A stretch of DNA of 64,000 nucleotides from Adiantum capillus-veneris (Eukaryota > Streptophyta > Polypodiopsida > Polypodiales > Pteridaceae). Below, in pieces: positions 21,306-32,919 of the stretch. The notes beneath the pieces are model-generated. The model did no database searches, was not told where the DNA came from, and worked only from the letters and a program-made list of their open reading frames with translations. The translations under genes were made by a program, and so were the position numbers. Each line of letters begins with the position of its first letter. Within the stretch, counting starts at the first letter, position 1. The DNA lies in contig CM043969.1 in NCBI GenBank assembly GCA_014529385.2, forward strand, positions 12,790,648 through 12,854,647, in the 5' to 3' direction.

Positions 21306-22403
21306 CACCAGACGAGTGCAAACAGAGAGTATGGACGCATGCATAGTGTAGGGTCACTGATAGTATGCGGATCGCCTTGGGGAAGCCTTTGACAGACGTA
21401 GGGCTGTTGGATGCATTGATGGCCCTCCTATGTAGTAGCTGCCCAGGGAGGATGGCTTGGCTCTAGCCTTTTTTATGAAGTACTGGGAGCTATTGGGCCT
21501 TGGCCTGGAGGTTTCCAACACATTCTAGATACAGGACTGTTGCCCCAGTGCTTCTCAGAGGGTCCGATCTTTCCTATCCCCAAGGAGGAAGGAGTATTTG
21601 ATGACACTAGGAAGTGGAGGCCTATCACGATCATCAACACGATGTACAAAGTTTTGGCCAAAGCTTTGAGTTTGAGGATCCAGCCTCTCCTTATGCGACA
21701 CCGACTGGATTTGTCAAGGAGCATAGTATCCTTGACAACACTCTTTACTCTTTGAGAGGCACTGTTCTCGCACGCTTGTTAGGTGAGGATTTTATGATAC
21801 TTCTTCTTGATTTTAAGAAGGCCTATGACCGGGGTTTTGAGGCAGGTTGGATCGATGAGATTGCAACCCTGTATAGCACGGCTCAAAGATGGGTGTTGAT
21901 TGCAGGCGGGCGGGAACCGAGTTTTGTCTCGAGTAGATCGGTGAGACAATGTTGCCCCCTTGCCCCCTTCCTCTTCCTTTTCTTTGTGGAGGCCCTGAGT
22001 ATGTATCTGACAGCTAAGGAGGTGGGGTTATGGGTGTTGCAACTCCCAGCACACGGGGAGGACTTGCTTGATGCAAACTTGCAAAGTTTTCTAATGACCC
22101 TGGTTTATTTTTGCATGGCCAAGAGGCCAACCTGACTCAGGCTGAGGAGGCCTTGTAGACTTTTGGAGGGGCCTCGAGGCCTTGTAGACTACTTAGGCTG
22201 TACGATTGGACTTGATTTGTCACTAGAGGAGCAGATCGCCCCCCTTCTTCTGAGTATTCGGAACAAGCTTTTGTACTACAGCTCAGCACGCCTCTCATTG
22301 ACTGGGCGGAGAGTGGTGGAAAATCAGGTCCTACTCGCGACTATGGGGTTTTCTCAAGTTTTTGTATCTCAAGCGGCTGATCAGGAACTTCCTTTGGTCA
22401 GAG
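21306..22403 (+). pseudogene. LINE reverse transcriptase pseudogene, 3' piece
   Basis: This continues the LINE interrupted by copia. RT motifs appear in several frames: EGPIFPIPKEEGVFDDTRKWRPITIINTMYK (near 21570-21650), SILDNTLYSLR, ILLLDFKKAYD with the first catalytic Asp (near 21810), and SVRQCCPLAPFLFLFF (near 21945, with Cys replacing the usual Gly of RQGCP). Post-RT sequence (LDYLGCTIGLDLSLEEQIAPLL type) follows near 22180. The FADD box region (about 22060-22120) is not readable, so it is degraded. The piece ends where the next LTR element starts. Confidence 0.85.
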
Positions 22404-23082
22404 TGTCACAAACTGCTAACGTGTCAAAGCCCTGAAGAATGGAGCCAACTTATAGATGCCGGCCAAGGGGCCTAAACCCTAAGAAGAACAAGTAATAGAA
22501 GAAGAAGTCCTACCAACTTATGGGGACCCCGTCCAATGGGGCCCAAGTGACAAAGTAATTAAAGTAAAGCTGGACTCTCTCACACACACACAAAAGATGC
22601 GCAGAAATTGATGACGTGACTGCTGAACGGATGCTTTGCTTTTCCACTGACAATGCTGACGTGGGAGATATTCACAAAACGGGCTGACAGTGCTGACGTG
22701 GCAGTTGTACGGAATTCCGTGATTTACGTTGGCAGCTTTTTGGTATTGCTTTTGGACCATAAGCTAATAAGTTTGAAGGCTTTTCATGTAAACAGCTTTT
22801 CTTTCGTAGGCCAAGGGCCTTTAAATCTGTGCTAAGGGCTCATTCTCTGGCATGCTTCCCGGAGAAGGTGCAGAGTCTCTAGTACCGCTTGTACTGTGTT
22901 GATTCAATATAAAGAAATACCGAAAGGGGCGCCAAGGTTTGGGGACAATACTCTTTGGGTGGAATTTTGCCCCCACTTCGTGTCGCGTGTGGTCTCTCTC
23001 TCTCAGTTCAATTGTTATTGAAGTGCTAAAAGTCTATCCAGTTTGTTCTTTTCTATTGGCACGTGGTGCCCGTCTTGTGACA
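22404..23082 (+). repeat. 5' LTR of the TGTCAC element
   Basis: It begins TGTCACAAACTGC and ends CTTGTGACA. It contains repeated GCTGACGTGG motifs (near 22655 and 22692), which contain the TGACG core of plant bZIP sites. An inverted, truncated relative lies at 15100-15329. Confidence 0.85.
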
Positions 23083-23083
23083 G

Positions 23084-23095
23084 TGGTATCAGAGC
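23084..23095 (+). other. Primer binding site (initiator Met tRNA)
   Basis: TGGTATCAGAGC one base after the LTR end. Confidence 0.92.
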
Positions 23096-23955
23096 ATCAA
23101 GCGTGTCCTATTCTGAAAGCATACCGGTCCTACCAAAGAGCAGACACATCAAGATCGCACTTCAAAAGCTCATTGGAAATTTTGGCTTCGTGCTCTGACC
23201 CCGGACTTATTAGTCACTCCCACCCTTACTACATCGCGCATCGGGCGCGCTCCCGTCTTCACCGCTCATGTCTTATAAGGCATAAGCCAAAAAGATCACT
23301 TGCAAAAGAAGGATCCAAGATTTGTTTCGAGTCACTGTTTTTCTCAAAAGCAGTGCCATGCAGATGTTGATATCTATAGCTACCAAGCCGCACACTTCAA
23401 GGACTTGGCAAGCTTTCAAGAAAAATTTTGCCCGAAGTTGTATGGTTTCTGACATCTTCCTTCAGAGTGCAACTTTTGGCAGAGGGGTATTTTGAAATGC
23501 TTGTCATGGAAACCCTAGCAAATCATAACTTGAAATTTCTGGACATCTCTCAGTAGATGTCTCTTCACGAGCAGATGACCTTGGAGGTCCAGTGCGATTG
23601 CTATCTTGGGACTACCATCGCCGCCAAAGAAAACACTGTCTGTCCAAGAGCTGATAGACCATGCTGTGCTCGGCTACGACCCTATGGAATGAACCTAACC
23701 CTAATTTTTTGGTGCAGGTTTCAGGATGGAAAGTCAGTCGACTTCTCGAGCTCTATTGATGTCGAGATTGCTTTTTAAGTTTGAAATCTGTTTGAGAACT
23801 TATTTGGTGATCTTATTTGGAATTTTTTTGAAATGGATGGTATCTGTTTTGAACCTGTTTTGGTGCCGATTTGAAATGTTTGACTCTGGTTTCAATGATT
23901 GGTGATTTTACTCCCAGGTGGAGAAGTGAGAGATACTATTTTGGTATTGTTTGAA

Positions 23956-24165
23956 CCTCGGAACGACGTAGGCCGATGCCTGGGGAGCGTTTCATTGTAT
24001 GTTTGAAAAACCTCAGAATGACGCAGGCCAATGCCTGGGAGAGCATTCCGTTGTATGCTAGAAAACCTCCGAATAACGCAGGTCGATGCCTGGGGAGCGT
24101 TTCGTTGTGTGCTTGAACCTCCAAGCGACGCAGACTGCGGTCTGGGGAGCATGTGGTTGTACAGT
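23956..24165 (+). repeat. 55-bp tandem repeat, four copies
   Basis: Four units begin CCTC(C/G) at 23956, 24011, 24066 and 24118. Each contains GACG(C/T)AGGCCGATGCCTGGGG-like sequence. They lie within the non-coding internal part of the LTR element. Confidence 0.85.
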
Positions 24166-24480
24166 CCTCTAAGCTAATGGCCCGGACCTTTTTAGGTTAT
24201 TTGCGGGGGGAGTGACGGGGTAGTCGTTGAGTAGCTTCATACCGCAGATCGTTTGTCTCGGGGGAGTGTTCAGCGGCGCTGTTTGTTGTATCTTGTAACA
24301 TGCATATGTGAGAATTTGTGTTGCATTGTGATGTGCCAACTATTGAATATTCCTAATTGGATGAGATTGCATGGGTATGTAATTTTAGTGCATCAAGACA
24401 CCCGTGGAAGATTAGTGTGGTTTGGGTGTGATGGCTAATTTTAGTACGCCAGAATATCAAGAGTTTCGATTTGGATGAAA

Positions 24481-24577
24481 GGAGAAGCCAACTCCTTGAT
24501 CAGAAGAGCCTAAAGGAGAAGCCAACTCCTTGATCAAAAGAGCCGAACGGAGAAGCTAACTCCTTAACAAAAAGAGC
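24481..24577 (+). repeat. 34-bp tandem repeat, three copies
   Basis: Units begin GGAGAAGCCAACTCCTTGAT at 24481, 24515 and 24549, the third slightly changed. Each includes a short inverted pair (GGAG...CTCC). Confidence 0.88.
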
Positions 24578-24660
24578 AAACTGATTATCCCTCGGAAATT
24601 TTTAAGCTAACTTGAGTTGTTTTGCAGATATGTTGTAATCGCGGACGATTACTTTATTTC

Positions 24661-24672
24661 AAGAAGGGGAGA
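24661..24672 (+). other. Polypurine tract of the TGTCAC element
   Basis: AAGAAGGGGAGA directly precedes TGTCACAAACTGC, the 3' LTR start at 24673. Confidence 0.88.
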
Positions 24673-24710
24673 TGTCACAAACTGCTGACATGTTAAAGCC
24701 CTGAAGAATA

Positions 24711-26990
24711 CCCAAACCCTAGAAGTAGGTACATCTTGTCCACATGCACATAGGGTTAGATGTGCACCTGACAATAAACGGATAAGGCCCCCGACTGAGG
24801 GCGGCACCCGCTTTCCCCCCTACCTAGGCCCCATATAGGGACCCTAATCCTCCAATCTTATCTAGAGTGACTTTTTTCATGTTTTTTTAAAACCTAGTTT
24901 CGGGTGCACATTTTAGCACATCTCTTCGATGCCCTACCGCTTCAGCCCGTAACCTGATAGGCAGAAACTATCCATGCATGGCCACATGTTGGCGTCTCGA
25001 GGTGCCCACAAACATGTAATAAGACCCCGATTCTCTCTTGTACAACCATTTCTGCGAGAGGGTTATGCTTATGGGAGACCACTCGAATGGTCCCGTTTCA
25101 GCATGCACATCTTGCAGACAAGCTCACAATATTGCCAAATGTTGCCCCTAGGAGAAACCTAACTTACCTGGCCTTGACTTGTGGTATAGTATGTCAACAT
25201 GGCATGTAAGTGCAGTGTGCATCTGACAATAAGTATGTATGCGTGTGTGTGTATTATACATACTCACACTCACAAACACACACATACACATACACATATA
25301 CACACACATATATGCAAACATATATCCATGTGCTTGAGTATGTATTTACAAACATTGAGTATAGTTATGATATGATTAGTCGTATGGGTTTTAAATTAAA
25401 CTTATTTCTTGTAATTTTTTTCCAAATTGTCACGAGGAGGCTTTCCTCCCTAGAGGCCACCTCTAGAGGAAACATGTGGTCATAGGTATTTTGACCAACA
25501 CTACGACTGACTATTGCAACTTGTCGATATGATGGTGCTTCCGTTACAAAGTGGCAAAGATGTGGACCTGCGTGCATTGGGGTATTCCTTGTGGAAAAAT
25601 TATGTTGTGTAGGCAATATTACATCAATGGTATTTCTTTACGTCCCTCTCTTTCTCGTGCTCTCTCTTTGATTGGCTCATTACTGAAGAGCATGGTTTGC
25701 CACCTTTTTGAGGCACCCTCGCATCAGTGACGTGAAGTTGATTAGGAAGATCTCATTTCTACCCGGTCAAGAACCGCGTCTCCCTCCTCGGAAACTTCCA
25801 AGAAGGAGTATGAGAGTATGGATCAATCACTCTTTGTTTTAGTCGTTTTCCTTCAAACCATGTTGTTTTTTTATTTGCTCGTGTGTTTGAGCATAGTTGG
25901 CTAGTCTGGCTTGCTAGTGCTCCTTATGGGAGGGCACATACTTTTGCTTCCTCTTAATAAGTGACCTACATAAGGTAGTAAATGAGGAAAAAGGTGTCTT
26001 GATTCTTTACTTTGTACTTCCTAAGGCAAGGTTTTTTTGTCATAGTTGCGAATCTTGATCTAGCATATAATTAAATATACTATGATTGTTTCATATCACA
26101 CTCTGTTCAAAGGTATCATAAAGGAATGGTTCCTTGGTTCAAAATTATTTCAACTTGCTATTTGTGTGGTTATTGAAAGAAGATTTTGGTAGAGGATAAT
26201 CCGTTGGGTTAGAGAACTTGTGTTACTTTGAACTCCGACTACTGTATATGTTTTAGGAATGGTAATTGGACTACATTTTGGCTTTCCTCCTTCCTCGAAG
26301 ATGGTGTGCAGGTAATGACGGATCAGCTCCTTATTGTGCTAAATACTTTTTCTAACTCAGCCCTAGGGCGTACCGGACTTGGAAATCAATGGTACCTCTT
26401 GTGAAAGATTAATGTGTCTCCTGAGATACTGGTTATAGAAACAAGTATGTTGAACATACTCAGAATCATCCAGTCAACTTGTAAAAACACTAACCATAAA
26501 CGTTTATGGGCAAGCTTCTGTGTCTTTGGCTTCAAATCAGGATAAATGTGTTACCACCTTTGTTGGGTGGTTTAGCTAAAATGTATCGTGGAAGATAATC
26601 TGACTAGAAAGTAATCAGTTTGTTGAACACAAATTCACTAGTAGGCTGTTAAACTCTGTTACATTCTGATAGACCTATGGATTTGGTGCAGCAACCTACG
26701 CTTCATATTTATCTGGCACAAACTGTGACTCTTTTAGACCAAAATAAATGACCATAACCATGAATAGAAGACCTATTGAGGTATAAGATCTGATAAGGCA
26801 AGATAGAATATACAAGGTTTGGTTGTAGCAAAACTGGTTGGAAAACACCATGGTAGAAAGAGACAATTGGCTACGTTCCAAAACAAGAAAAGATGGATAA
26901 GAGGATTCTATATGCAATTGCAAGTATATTAACATTAGCACAAAGAAAAACTCTTTGCATGCAAAAAAAACTGTGCACGCGCGCGCGTGT
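24711..26990. other. No gene recognised
   Basis: I see only short, unsupported open frames. There is a CA/TA-rich microsatellite at about 25244-25325. A near-repeat of GTGCA(C/T)CTGACAATAA occurs at about 24758 and 25217, which may mark relics of one repeat. Confidence 0.5.
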
Positions 26991-26994
26991 GTGT

Positions 26995-27034
<40 letters not shown>
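26980..27034. repeat. GC/GT then GA microsatellite
   Basis: GCGCGCGTGTGTG passes into a long GA run. Confidence 0.9.
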
Positions 27035-27038
<4 letters not shown>

Positions 27039-27191
27039 ACGTCCATAGGAGGCCGAGATCATCCTATGAGACAAATCAAATATACATGGGTATATGTCCT
27101 CCATCTGTCGGAAAAGGACAAATGGTACAATATAGAAAAACCATTGATAGTCTGGTGGTAGTAGGAAAGTGTGTAGGAAGGACCGTGTGTT

Positions 27192-27218
27192 GGGGGGGGG
27201 GGGGGGGGGGGGGGGGGG
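27192..27218 (+). repeat. Run of 27 consecutive G
   Basis: An uninterrupted G tract. It could fold as a G-quadruplex, or its length could be an assembly artefact. Confidence 0.9.
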
Positions 27219-27653
27219 CTATCACTAGGAGGTAGTATGCATGTCCATATGCTCAGAATAGTACAATCATGAAAAATGCATATGACTTTCTAGCTCCAAC
27301 TCGTACTGAGCTGGGGATGTAGAATGTGGTACATGGGTGGATCTGGGATGATGGTGGCTTGGATGAAGGCGGCTCGATCGGCCATCATTTGGGCTCGCTG
27401 CTTCTTCGTGGCTTGGCGGTGCCGGGTCTGGGTGTCTTGGATCGCTCGATGGTGAAGTAACGGAGCGCAGTATCCTGTGGACTGTGGTCGCCGCCTTGCT
27501 CCGCTAGCCTCAGCCTCTTGAAGAGTGACCCCTCTCTGTGTGACTAGCAATGGTGGGGCAGCAGTTCTCTAAAGAAATTTGTGAGCTGTGCCTATCTACC
27601 CTATGTCGCTGTAGGGGGCTGCAGTAGTATCACTTTGTGTCATTGAATCTCTA

Positions 27654-28019
27654 CTAGGAATTGACCCAACTATTGCTAGTCTCTGGAATCATGATATTTT
27701 GGAGAGTAGTCTGTCCTGTGAAAAGATAATCATACACGCTCTTAATGTCATCGTGCTTTACATCTGCAGACAAAGTCTCCTCACTCTCCACCTCCTCTCT
27801 GCATATCCGGCATATCCTCTCCTCCTTGGGGGTGCCGTCAGCTATGCTTGTCTCAATCTCTAATCTATTTGATGCTACTCTGAGTTGACCAATGGCCTTC
27901 GGTGAGCTGTGGGGATTGTAGGTGTCCATGTAGTGTTGTCGCTGGATAAACCCATGAGGTAGGATGGTGAGGAACTGATCTCTGTAGAATGTCATCGTCG
28001 AAAGAAGATGAGGTGGCAA
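27654..28019 (-). pseudogene. Non-LTR retrotransposon C-terminal fragment
   Basis: The 121-codon minus frame contains LRVASNRLEIETSIADG then KEERICRICREEVESEE. This matches the pattern seen at the C-terminus of many non-LTR RT proteins: LR...L.IE.GR, then (E)ERxCxxC, then an acidic VE-D-E stretch. The later His and Cys of that zinc-binding motif are not visible, so the fragment is eroded. It is antisense to the LINE ORF1/endonuclease pieces that follow. The family is uncertain; a RING-like reading of CRIC is possible but weaker. Confidence 0.5.
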
Positions 28020-28303
28020 CCAGGTCTGTCTGATGTGTAACTGCCCTAAGTCCTACCTAGGAAATCTCTCCATATCCAGGCCCTGTGTTCCAAACCATGC
28101 TGTAACCTCTGAGTACCACGATCTATTCACCCTTGATTCTGAGAGCTGTCTTCCCCCTCTGCTTCCTCGTCTTCCCCGCTCCTACCCCGCAACTGCCCCA
28201 TGGGGTAGAACCTTCCTCGACTACAAGGAGATCTCTTGGCCGTGCTTTTGCCACGAGTCGCTTGGCAAGAGAGGGACAGCCTTTCTTGTGAACCTCCCTT
28301 CTG

Positions 28304-28741
28304 GTGCAGACGTCTCCCTTTGCAGCAGTTCCTCAGGGACTGACGAGTTTCAATATTCGTCGCAGGTGGGACTTCTTCACCTATGACTTCACACGGTTTC
28401 TTGGCGATCCTTCACCAGACTTTGAGGTAGCTTGCTTCAGAGTTCATGTACTGTTCCTTGCAGCTAGAGGGATAGAGACCCTAGACACAACGGTTGGCTT
28501 CTCTTTTCCTCTACGTGGCAGGGACCAGTATGAGTGGACACTGGACTGAGTGGTGGAGTGGCTGCAAGCACAGGCCCACATGGGAGACTTGGGGGTTACA
28601 GACCTGGTACAGACTTTGTGGCCGTTGGCCAAGTTCTCAGTGACACCTCCAAACTCTACAAGATGTAGACACATTGTGGTACACCTCTTTGCTGACACGT
28701 TAGGCCCACCATGCTATGTATACATACACGAGGACTCCTAG
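28304..28741 (+). pseudogene. Possible LINE ORF1 remnant
   Basis: One plus-strand frame runs through 28304-28741 with a single internal TGA at 28547. The translated sequence (WDFFTYDFTRFLGDPSPDFEVACFRVHVLF...) matches no domain I recognise. Its main support is position: it ends 170 bp upstream of an ORF2 endonuclease start on the same strand, where LINE ORF1 belongs. No zinc knuckle is seen. Confidence 0.35.
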
Positions 28742-28911
28742 ATAGTGGAGGTTGCCCTGCGCACGGCACGCTCTTCTTGGGCTTGGGCTAGACATTCTTT
28801 GCAGTCACGCCTATCTTGGGGACATTCGGATGCGAATTATTTTCCATCTAAACCGGCCTCGAAGATAGCACGGTTAGTTGTTGTTGTAGCATCGATACTT
28901 TCTCAGTCTCC

Positions 28912-29013
28912 ATGAGGATTGTCTCATGGAACGTTCAAGGATTAGGTGGGTCCCAATTTCAGCGTCAACAGGGTCATTTGCATCAGGAGCTTCAGCGATG
29001 CCTTGTGGGTGCA
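28912..29013 (+). pseudogene. LINE ORF2 endonuclease start, truncated
   Basis: The frame begins MRIVSWNVQGLGGSQ, the hallmark N-terminus of the APE-type endonuclease of plant L1 elements (the Asn of WNV/WNVQG binds the metal site). Similarity is lost after about 34 codons and the reading frame ends at 29095. The rest of ORF2 is absent, so this is a 3'-truncated or rearranged copy, distinct from the RT pieces at 15.5-22.4 kb. Confidence 0.75.
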
Positions 29014-29274
29014 CGATTTATTAATTGTGAGATGAGCTTGAACCACCACTCAAAAGTTTTCTTGTACCATTTTTTTAAAGAAAAGGACATTGATTGATGA
29101 GAGGTTATAAACTCACACATAATCTAGAGAGGCTTTTTTGTAGTCGTCGTCCTTCTCTCTTGCTCTTCGGGGGGAAACACCTCTTAAGGAGGGAGGTTCC
29201 TTTTTTGAAAAAACAAAATGCTAACTCACTCCTACACACAAAATGCACTGGCAGGTTGTTTTGGTTTGGCTTTA

Positions 29275-30080
29275 TTCACAAACACACACACGCACACACA
29301 CCCATTTTTGGGCTTTATTCACACACACACACCCATTTTTGGGCTTTATTCACAAACAAACACACACACACACACACACACACCCATTTTTGAGCCTGCC
29401 TTGTGAGACGTCATGATCATACTCGCCCGCCATGCCCGGCTTCAGTGCTGGCAGCCTTTGGCGCTACTCACACACACTCACACTAATTCAAGCCATCCAG
29501 ATTCTGTGGCTTTCTTTGTTGCTTGCCTTGTTGCGTTGTTGGGCTTGCACTGGCTACAGTATTTCTCGCCTTGGACGGGCTCTCAACACCTCACACACAC
29601 ACATGAAATCTATTCCGTGATCACCTCCTACGACCTACCTTCCTTCAAGGCGCATCAAGCGCGTGTATTTGCAATATGAACCTACATCCCATCGAACACA
29701 CACATTCTCACACCGAGTCTCGCATAGCACACCGTGCACATTGATTGAACTTGCACACTGTAGATCAAAACAACACACCGGGTCCACTACCCACACGTAG
29801 TTGTATACAGTTGTGTTGCCTGAGCTGTGTTCCACTTGCAATGCCAGCTCACCCTGCTTGCCCACGTGCCCGCACTTGTGAGTTTCTGAATCCTAACTAC
29901 ACCCTACACACACACACACACACACACACACAACCTGCTCAGTTGAGCTTTACTGATTTGCTGCTCACACACACACACACACACACACTACCGCTTTCTG
30001 CAGTTGATCCAGCTCACAACACACACAGAGAGACACACGCACAGACACACACACTAACTTCCATTCTTGCACAAAGCCCT
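29275..30080. repeat. CA-rich microsatellite cluster
   Basis: At least six CACACA blocks are spread over 0.8 kb. Near 29275-29390 a unit of (CA)n + CCCATTTTTGGGCTTTATTCA is repeated about three times. Intervening sequence shows no coding domain. Confidence 0.8.
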
Positions 30081-30684
30081 AGCAAGAACTCGCCACTCTT
30101 TGGCTCTCTCCAAATGAACAAAAGACCACGTCGATAACCTCTCTCTCTCTTGCACCGACCCCACACCTGCAATCGCTCCCGTACTTAGCGCAACACAATG
30201 CACACTCACACTCACGGAGATTCCCTCAGCTGCTTCTTCAGCAGTTCAACACACCAAGGTCATGCACAGGACTCTACCCACATGGCCTCATACCGGCCCT
30301 CTTTGCGTGCAGACTGCAGTCCGCAATCAAGAAACAAGGATTGCTAGAGATTATTCTTTTTTTCAAAAAAATCCTTTAAAAATAGGGGGAGGTTCACACC
30401 CTCCTCCCTTCGAAAAGAAAATGAAAACAAAATCCTCCTCTTGAGTGTTTTGAATGAGTGTGGTCCGGTATTTGGCCACTTAAGGAAATAAAATTCAGCA
30501 TAGCTTTGGGTAGGACAAAAAAATCAGGGGATGTTCAAAAACGGGTCAACCAATGAAGAAGAAGTTTCTATGATCAAGATTGTGTTTGTTTCCACAACTA
30601 AATATTGGGCTAATTTCATGTTGTGATTGGCACATGAGATACATTATTTAGTCATCATATCTCCATTAGGCATGCTAGCCTTAA

Positions 30685-32005
30685 CACTAGGTTGGTAACC
30701 TAACAGGACATAAAAGTGTCCTTTCAGGGTTTTGAAAAAAACCTCCAAAACCATAGTAGATCCACTCATTTTGTAAAATCCTTTCATGAGGTTATAGTTC
30801 AAGGCCTACTACACATGGAAAAAATAAGAAACTTGTAAAATTTCTCATCTTTTGGTCACACCAAGTCTCCAAAGTTGATGGACCAGTACATTTTCATCAA
30901 AACAGTCATTTCTTACGTTTTGTTGCATAAAAATAAGATTAGGGATTTTTGTAGGACTTGAGATAAATTCCCTAGTTAACTTGAATGGGTTGGTGATCAG
31001 AACATATGATTGCTTCTCACTCACTATTTTTTGTTTTGCCAAAAGAAATAGGTACAAAAAAGTTGAATTTTTACCATTCTGCAAACCTATCATCAAAGTT
31101 TCTATAGCCACACTCAATACAAATAATATATGCATGTTTTCTTAGTTCCCTATTGTCCTTTAGGTTCATAAGGAGCCATGGAGCATGTCAAAAGAATAAT
31201 ACATCTTTTACCAAGGGGAATATTGGGAACAAAGATGAAGTGCTAAATACAGTAAACATGAAAAAACTGGGTTCAACATTATGAGTTGTAGAATCCCATA
31301 GAAACTATTCAATATCTAGCCAAATTTGATCCTTATGACTAGATATGGTTACTACCTACAAAATGCATGTAGTTGTCACAAGAAACTAACAATATTGAAA
31401 ACGCTATACTTGATATACTAGAATGTTTCGTTTTCTTCTATAATTGAAAAAATCAACCATCGTTGTCTACTATGCAAAATAGGGTATTAGGTGCCCCAAA
31501 ACTCAAGGAATATCAGCTTTATGTTACAATATGCGACATAGAAAATCAAAACTGCATTTGGATATCATGAAAGCCACCAAAAAAATCATAGAAGAGCTAA
31601 AATTGGCTAAAAAACAGGATTTGACAATTTTTGTAATTTGGTCATAACTTACAACTTTAACATTTATTTCTCCCTAGAAGCATCAGGACATGTTGAGAAC
31701 TACTAAAGATAGTTCTCTAGCATTATAGACCTCACAAACATGAATTCTAGAGTGATATAGTTGCAAAAAGTTGAAAAAAGCCAAAAACAACACCCATTTT
31801 TTCACACAGTTTAGGTTGTGAAATGTTGTGCAAAGACAAGGTTAAAGATGGAATTGATATTCCAAAAAAATGTCGAGTTTTTTTCAGCTCATGAGACAAA
31901 TTTCTAGACAGATAGCACCTCAAAATCCATTTTGAAACTCTTGACATAATTCAAGGAAAATGGTCACTTAACAGGACATAAAAGTGTCCCATTACCAACC
32001 TAGTG
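30685..32005. mobile_element. Non-autonomous DNA transposon, TTAA target site
   Basis: The 1321-bp element has perfect 14-bp terminal inverted repeats, CACTAGGTTGGTAA at 30685-30698 and its reverse complement at 31992-32005. It is flanked by TTAA at 30681-30684 and 32006-32009. Just inside each end is GGACATAAAAGTGTCC (30706-30721 and 31974-31989) in the same orientation. It is AT-rich with no transposase motif. TTAA duplication is typical of piggyBac; the CACTA-like tip would suggest CACTA, but that family duplicates 3 bp. The family is therefore open. Confidence 0.78.
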
Positions 32006-32339
32006 TTAAATGATCACTCATAACGGTCTTAAAAATGATGAGCCCTTTTCATGATGACAATATCAATTTGGTTGTGTGTGATAGAGTATGTATGAGAGAA
32101 CGAGCAGCTCATCTTTGTATACGGTCATTGGTATATACCATTTCTCTTCTTCTTCTTGCTTTGTATGTCAAAATTGCTACATAAGAGCATGAGAGAAAAC
32201 ATGCAAGCCTTGAATTTATGCACTTTGATAGTATGTGAATTTCTATGCATAAAACTTTAATTGCACACCATTTTCTACCTTATGCATTGGGCTAGTGCCA
32301 CCTTGATTGAAAAAGAAAAAAAGGGAAAAAAAAGGGTGA

Positions 32340-32796
32340 TTCTTCTCGATGATATGCACTATGAGATCTATTCGATAGCTACATTGATACATTGAGAATG
32401 CTTGCTAGAGAATGTGCATTAAAGTTTGGGCTTGGTATTTTAGTGTACATTTTAGTGCTTGATATCAATGTAAAATCATTGCAAAGCACTTGAACCAAGC
32501 CTCTTTGATGGCCAAGAGAAAGCATGAGAATTTTGGGGTTGTGGTTGATCGTGCATTTTTAGTGCTTGTGTTGAATTTCCATATGCTTAAGAGCATTAAT
32601 GATTTGAGTTGTTTTGAAGGATGTGGGCAGGCATGTGATTTCAATTGATCCAAGTGTTGAGAGAGAAAGAGAGAGCACAGAAATAGAACCCCAAAGTGTG
32701 TAGAATACACACATGAGATGATGTATATATAGAGGGGACCTGGGTGCCATATATAGAGAAGCCATATATTGAGTAGCTTCACATATAAGCTCAACA
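32340..32796 (-). repeat. Minus-strand LTR, probably copia 3' LTR (left end undefined)
   Basis: Read on the minus strand from 32796, the sequence starts TGTTGAGCTTATATG and is preceded by a purine tract (AAGCGGGGG, 32797-32805). A TATATATA box follows near 32725. The arrangement tract-TGTTGAG is common for copia 3' LTRs. I could not fix the distal end, and the second LTR was not found. Confidence 0.5.
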
Positions 32797-32919
32797 CCCC
32801 CGCTTAAATAAGGGTCTCTAACTGTGGATGAAAAAACCCTTGGGGGATCAAGGGAAAAACCCACAGCTCTATATACACCCACCGTTATATTATAAAAATC
32901 ATTGAATATACAAATGTTC

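Larger units (their letters stand above)
22404..24710 (+). mobile_element. Non-autonomous LTR retrotransposon (TGTCAC family)
   Basis: The plus-strand element has a 679-bp 5' LTR with TGTCAC...GTGACA ends, an initiator-Met primer site, about 1.6 kb of internal sequence without Gag or Pol motifs, a polypurine tract and the start of a 3' LTR. The 3' LTR matches the 5' LTR only for its first 37 bp or so, then diverges or is deleted. Two tandem-repeat blocks lie in the internal part. It must depend on a partner for its enzymes. CAGAG at 22399-22403 precedes the 5' LTR; the partner duplication is not found. Confidence 0.8.

Noticed and set aside
27654-28019. RING-CH type ubiquitin ligase from EERICRICREEV
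   Set aside because: Only one CxxC pair is present and the preceding LR..LEIE pattern fits a non-LTR retrotransposon C-terminus better.
29635-30137. ORFs of His/Thr-rich character
   Set aside because: Direct translation of CA microsatellites.
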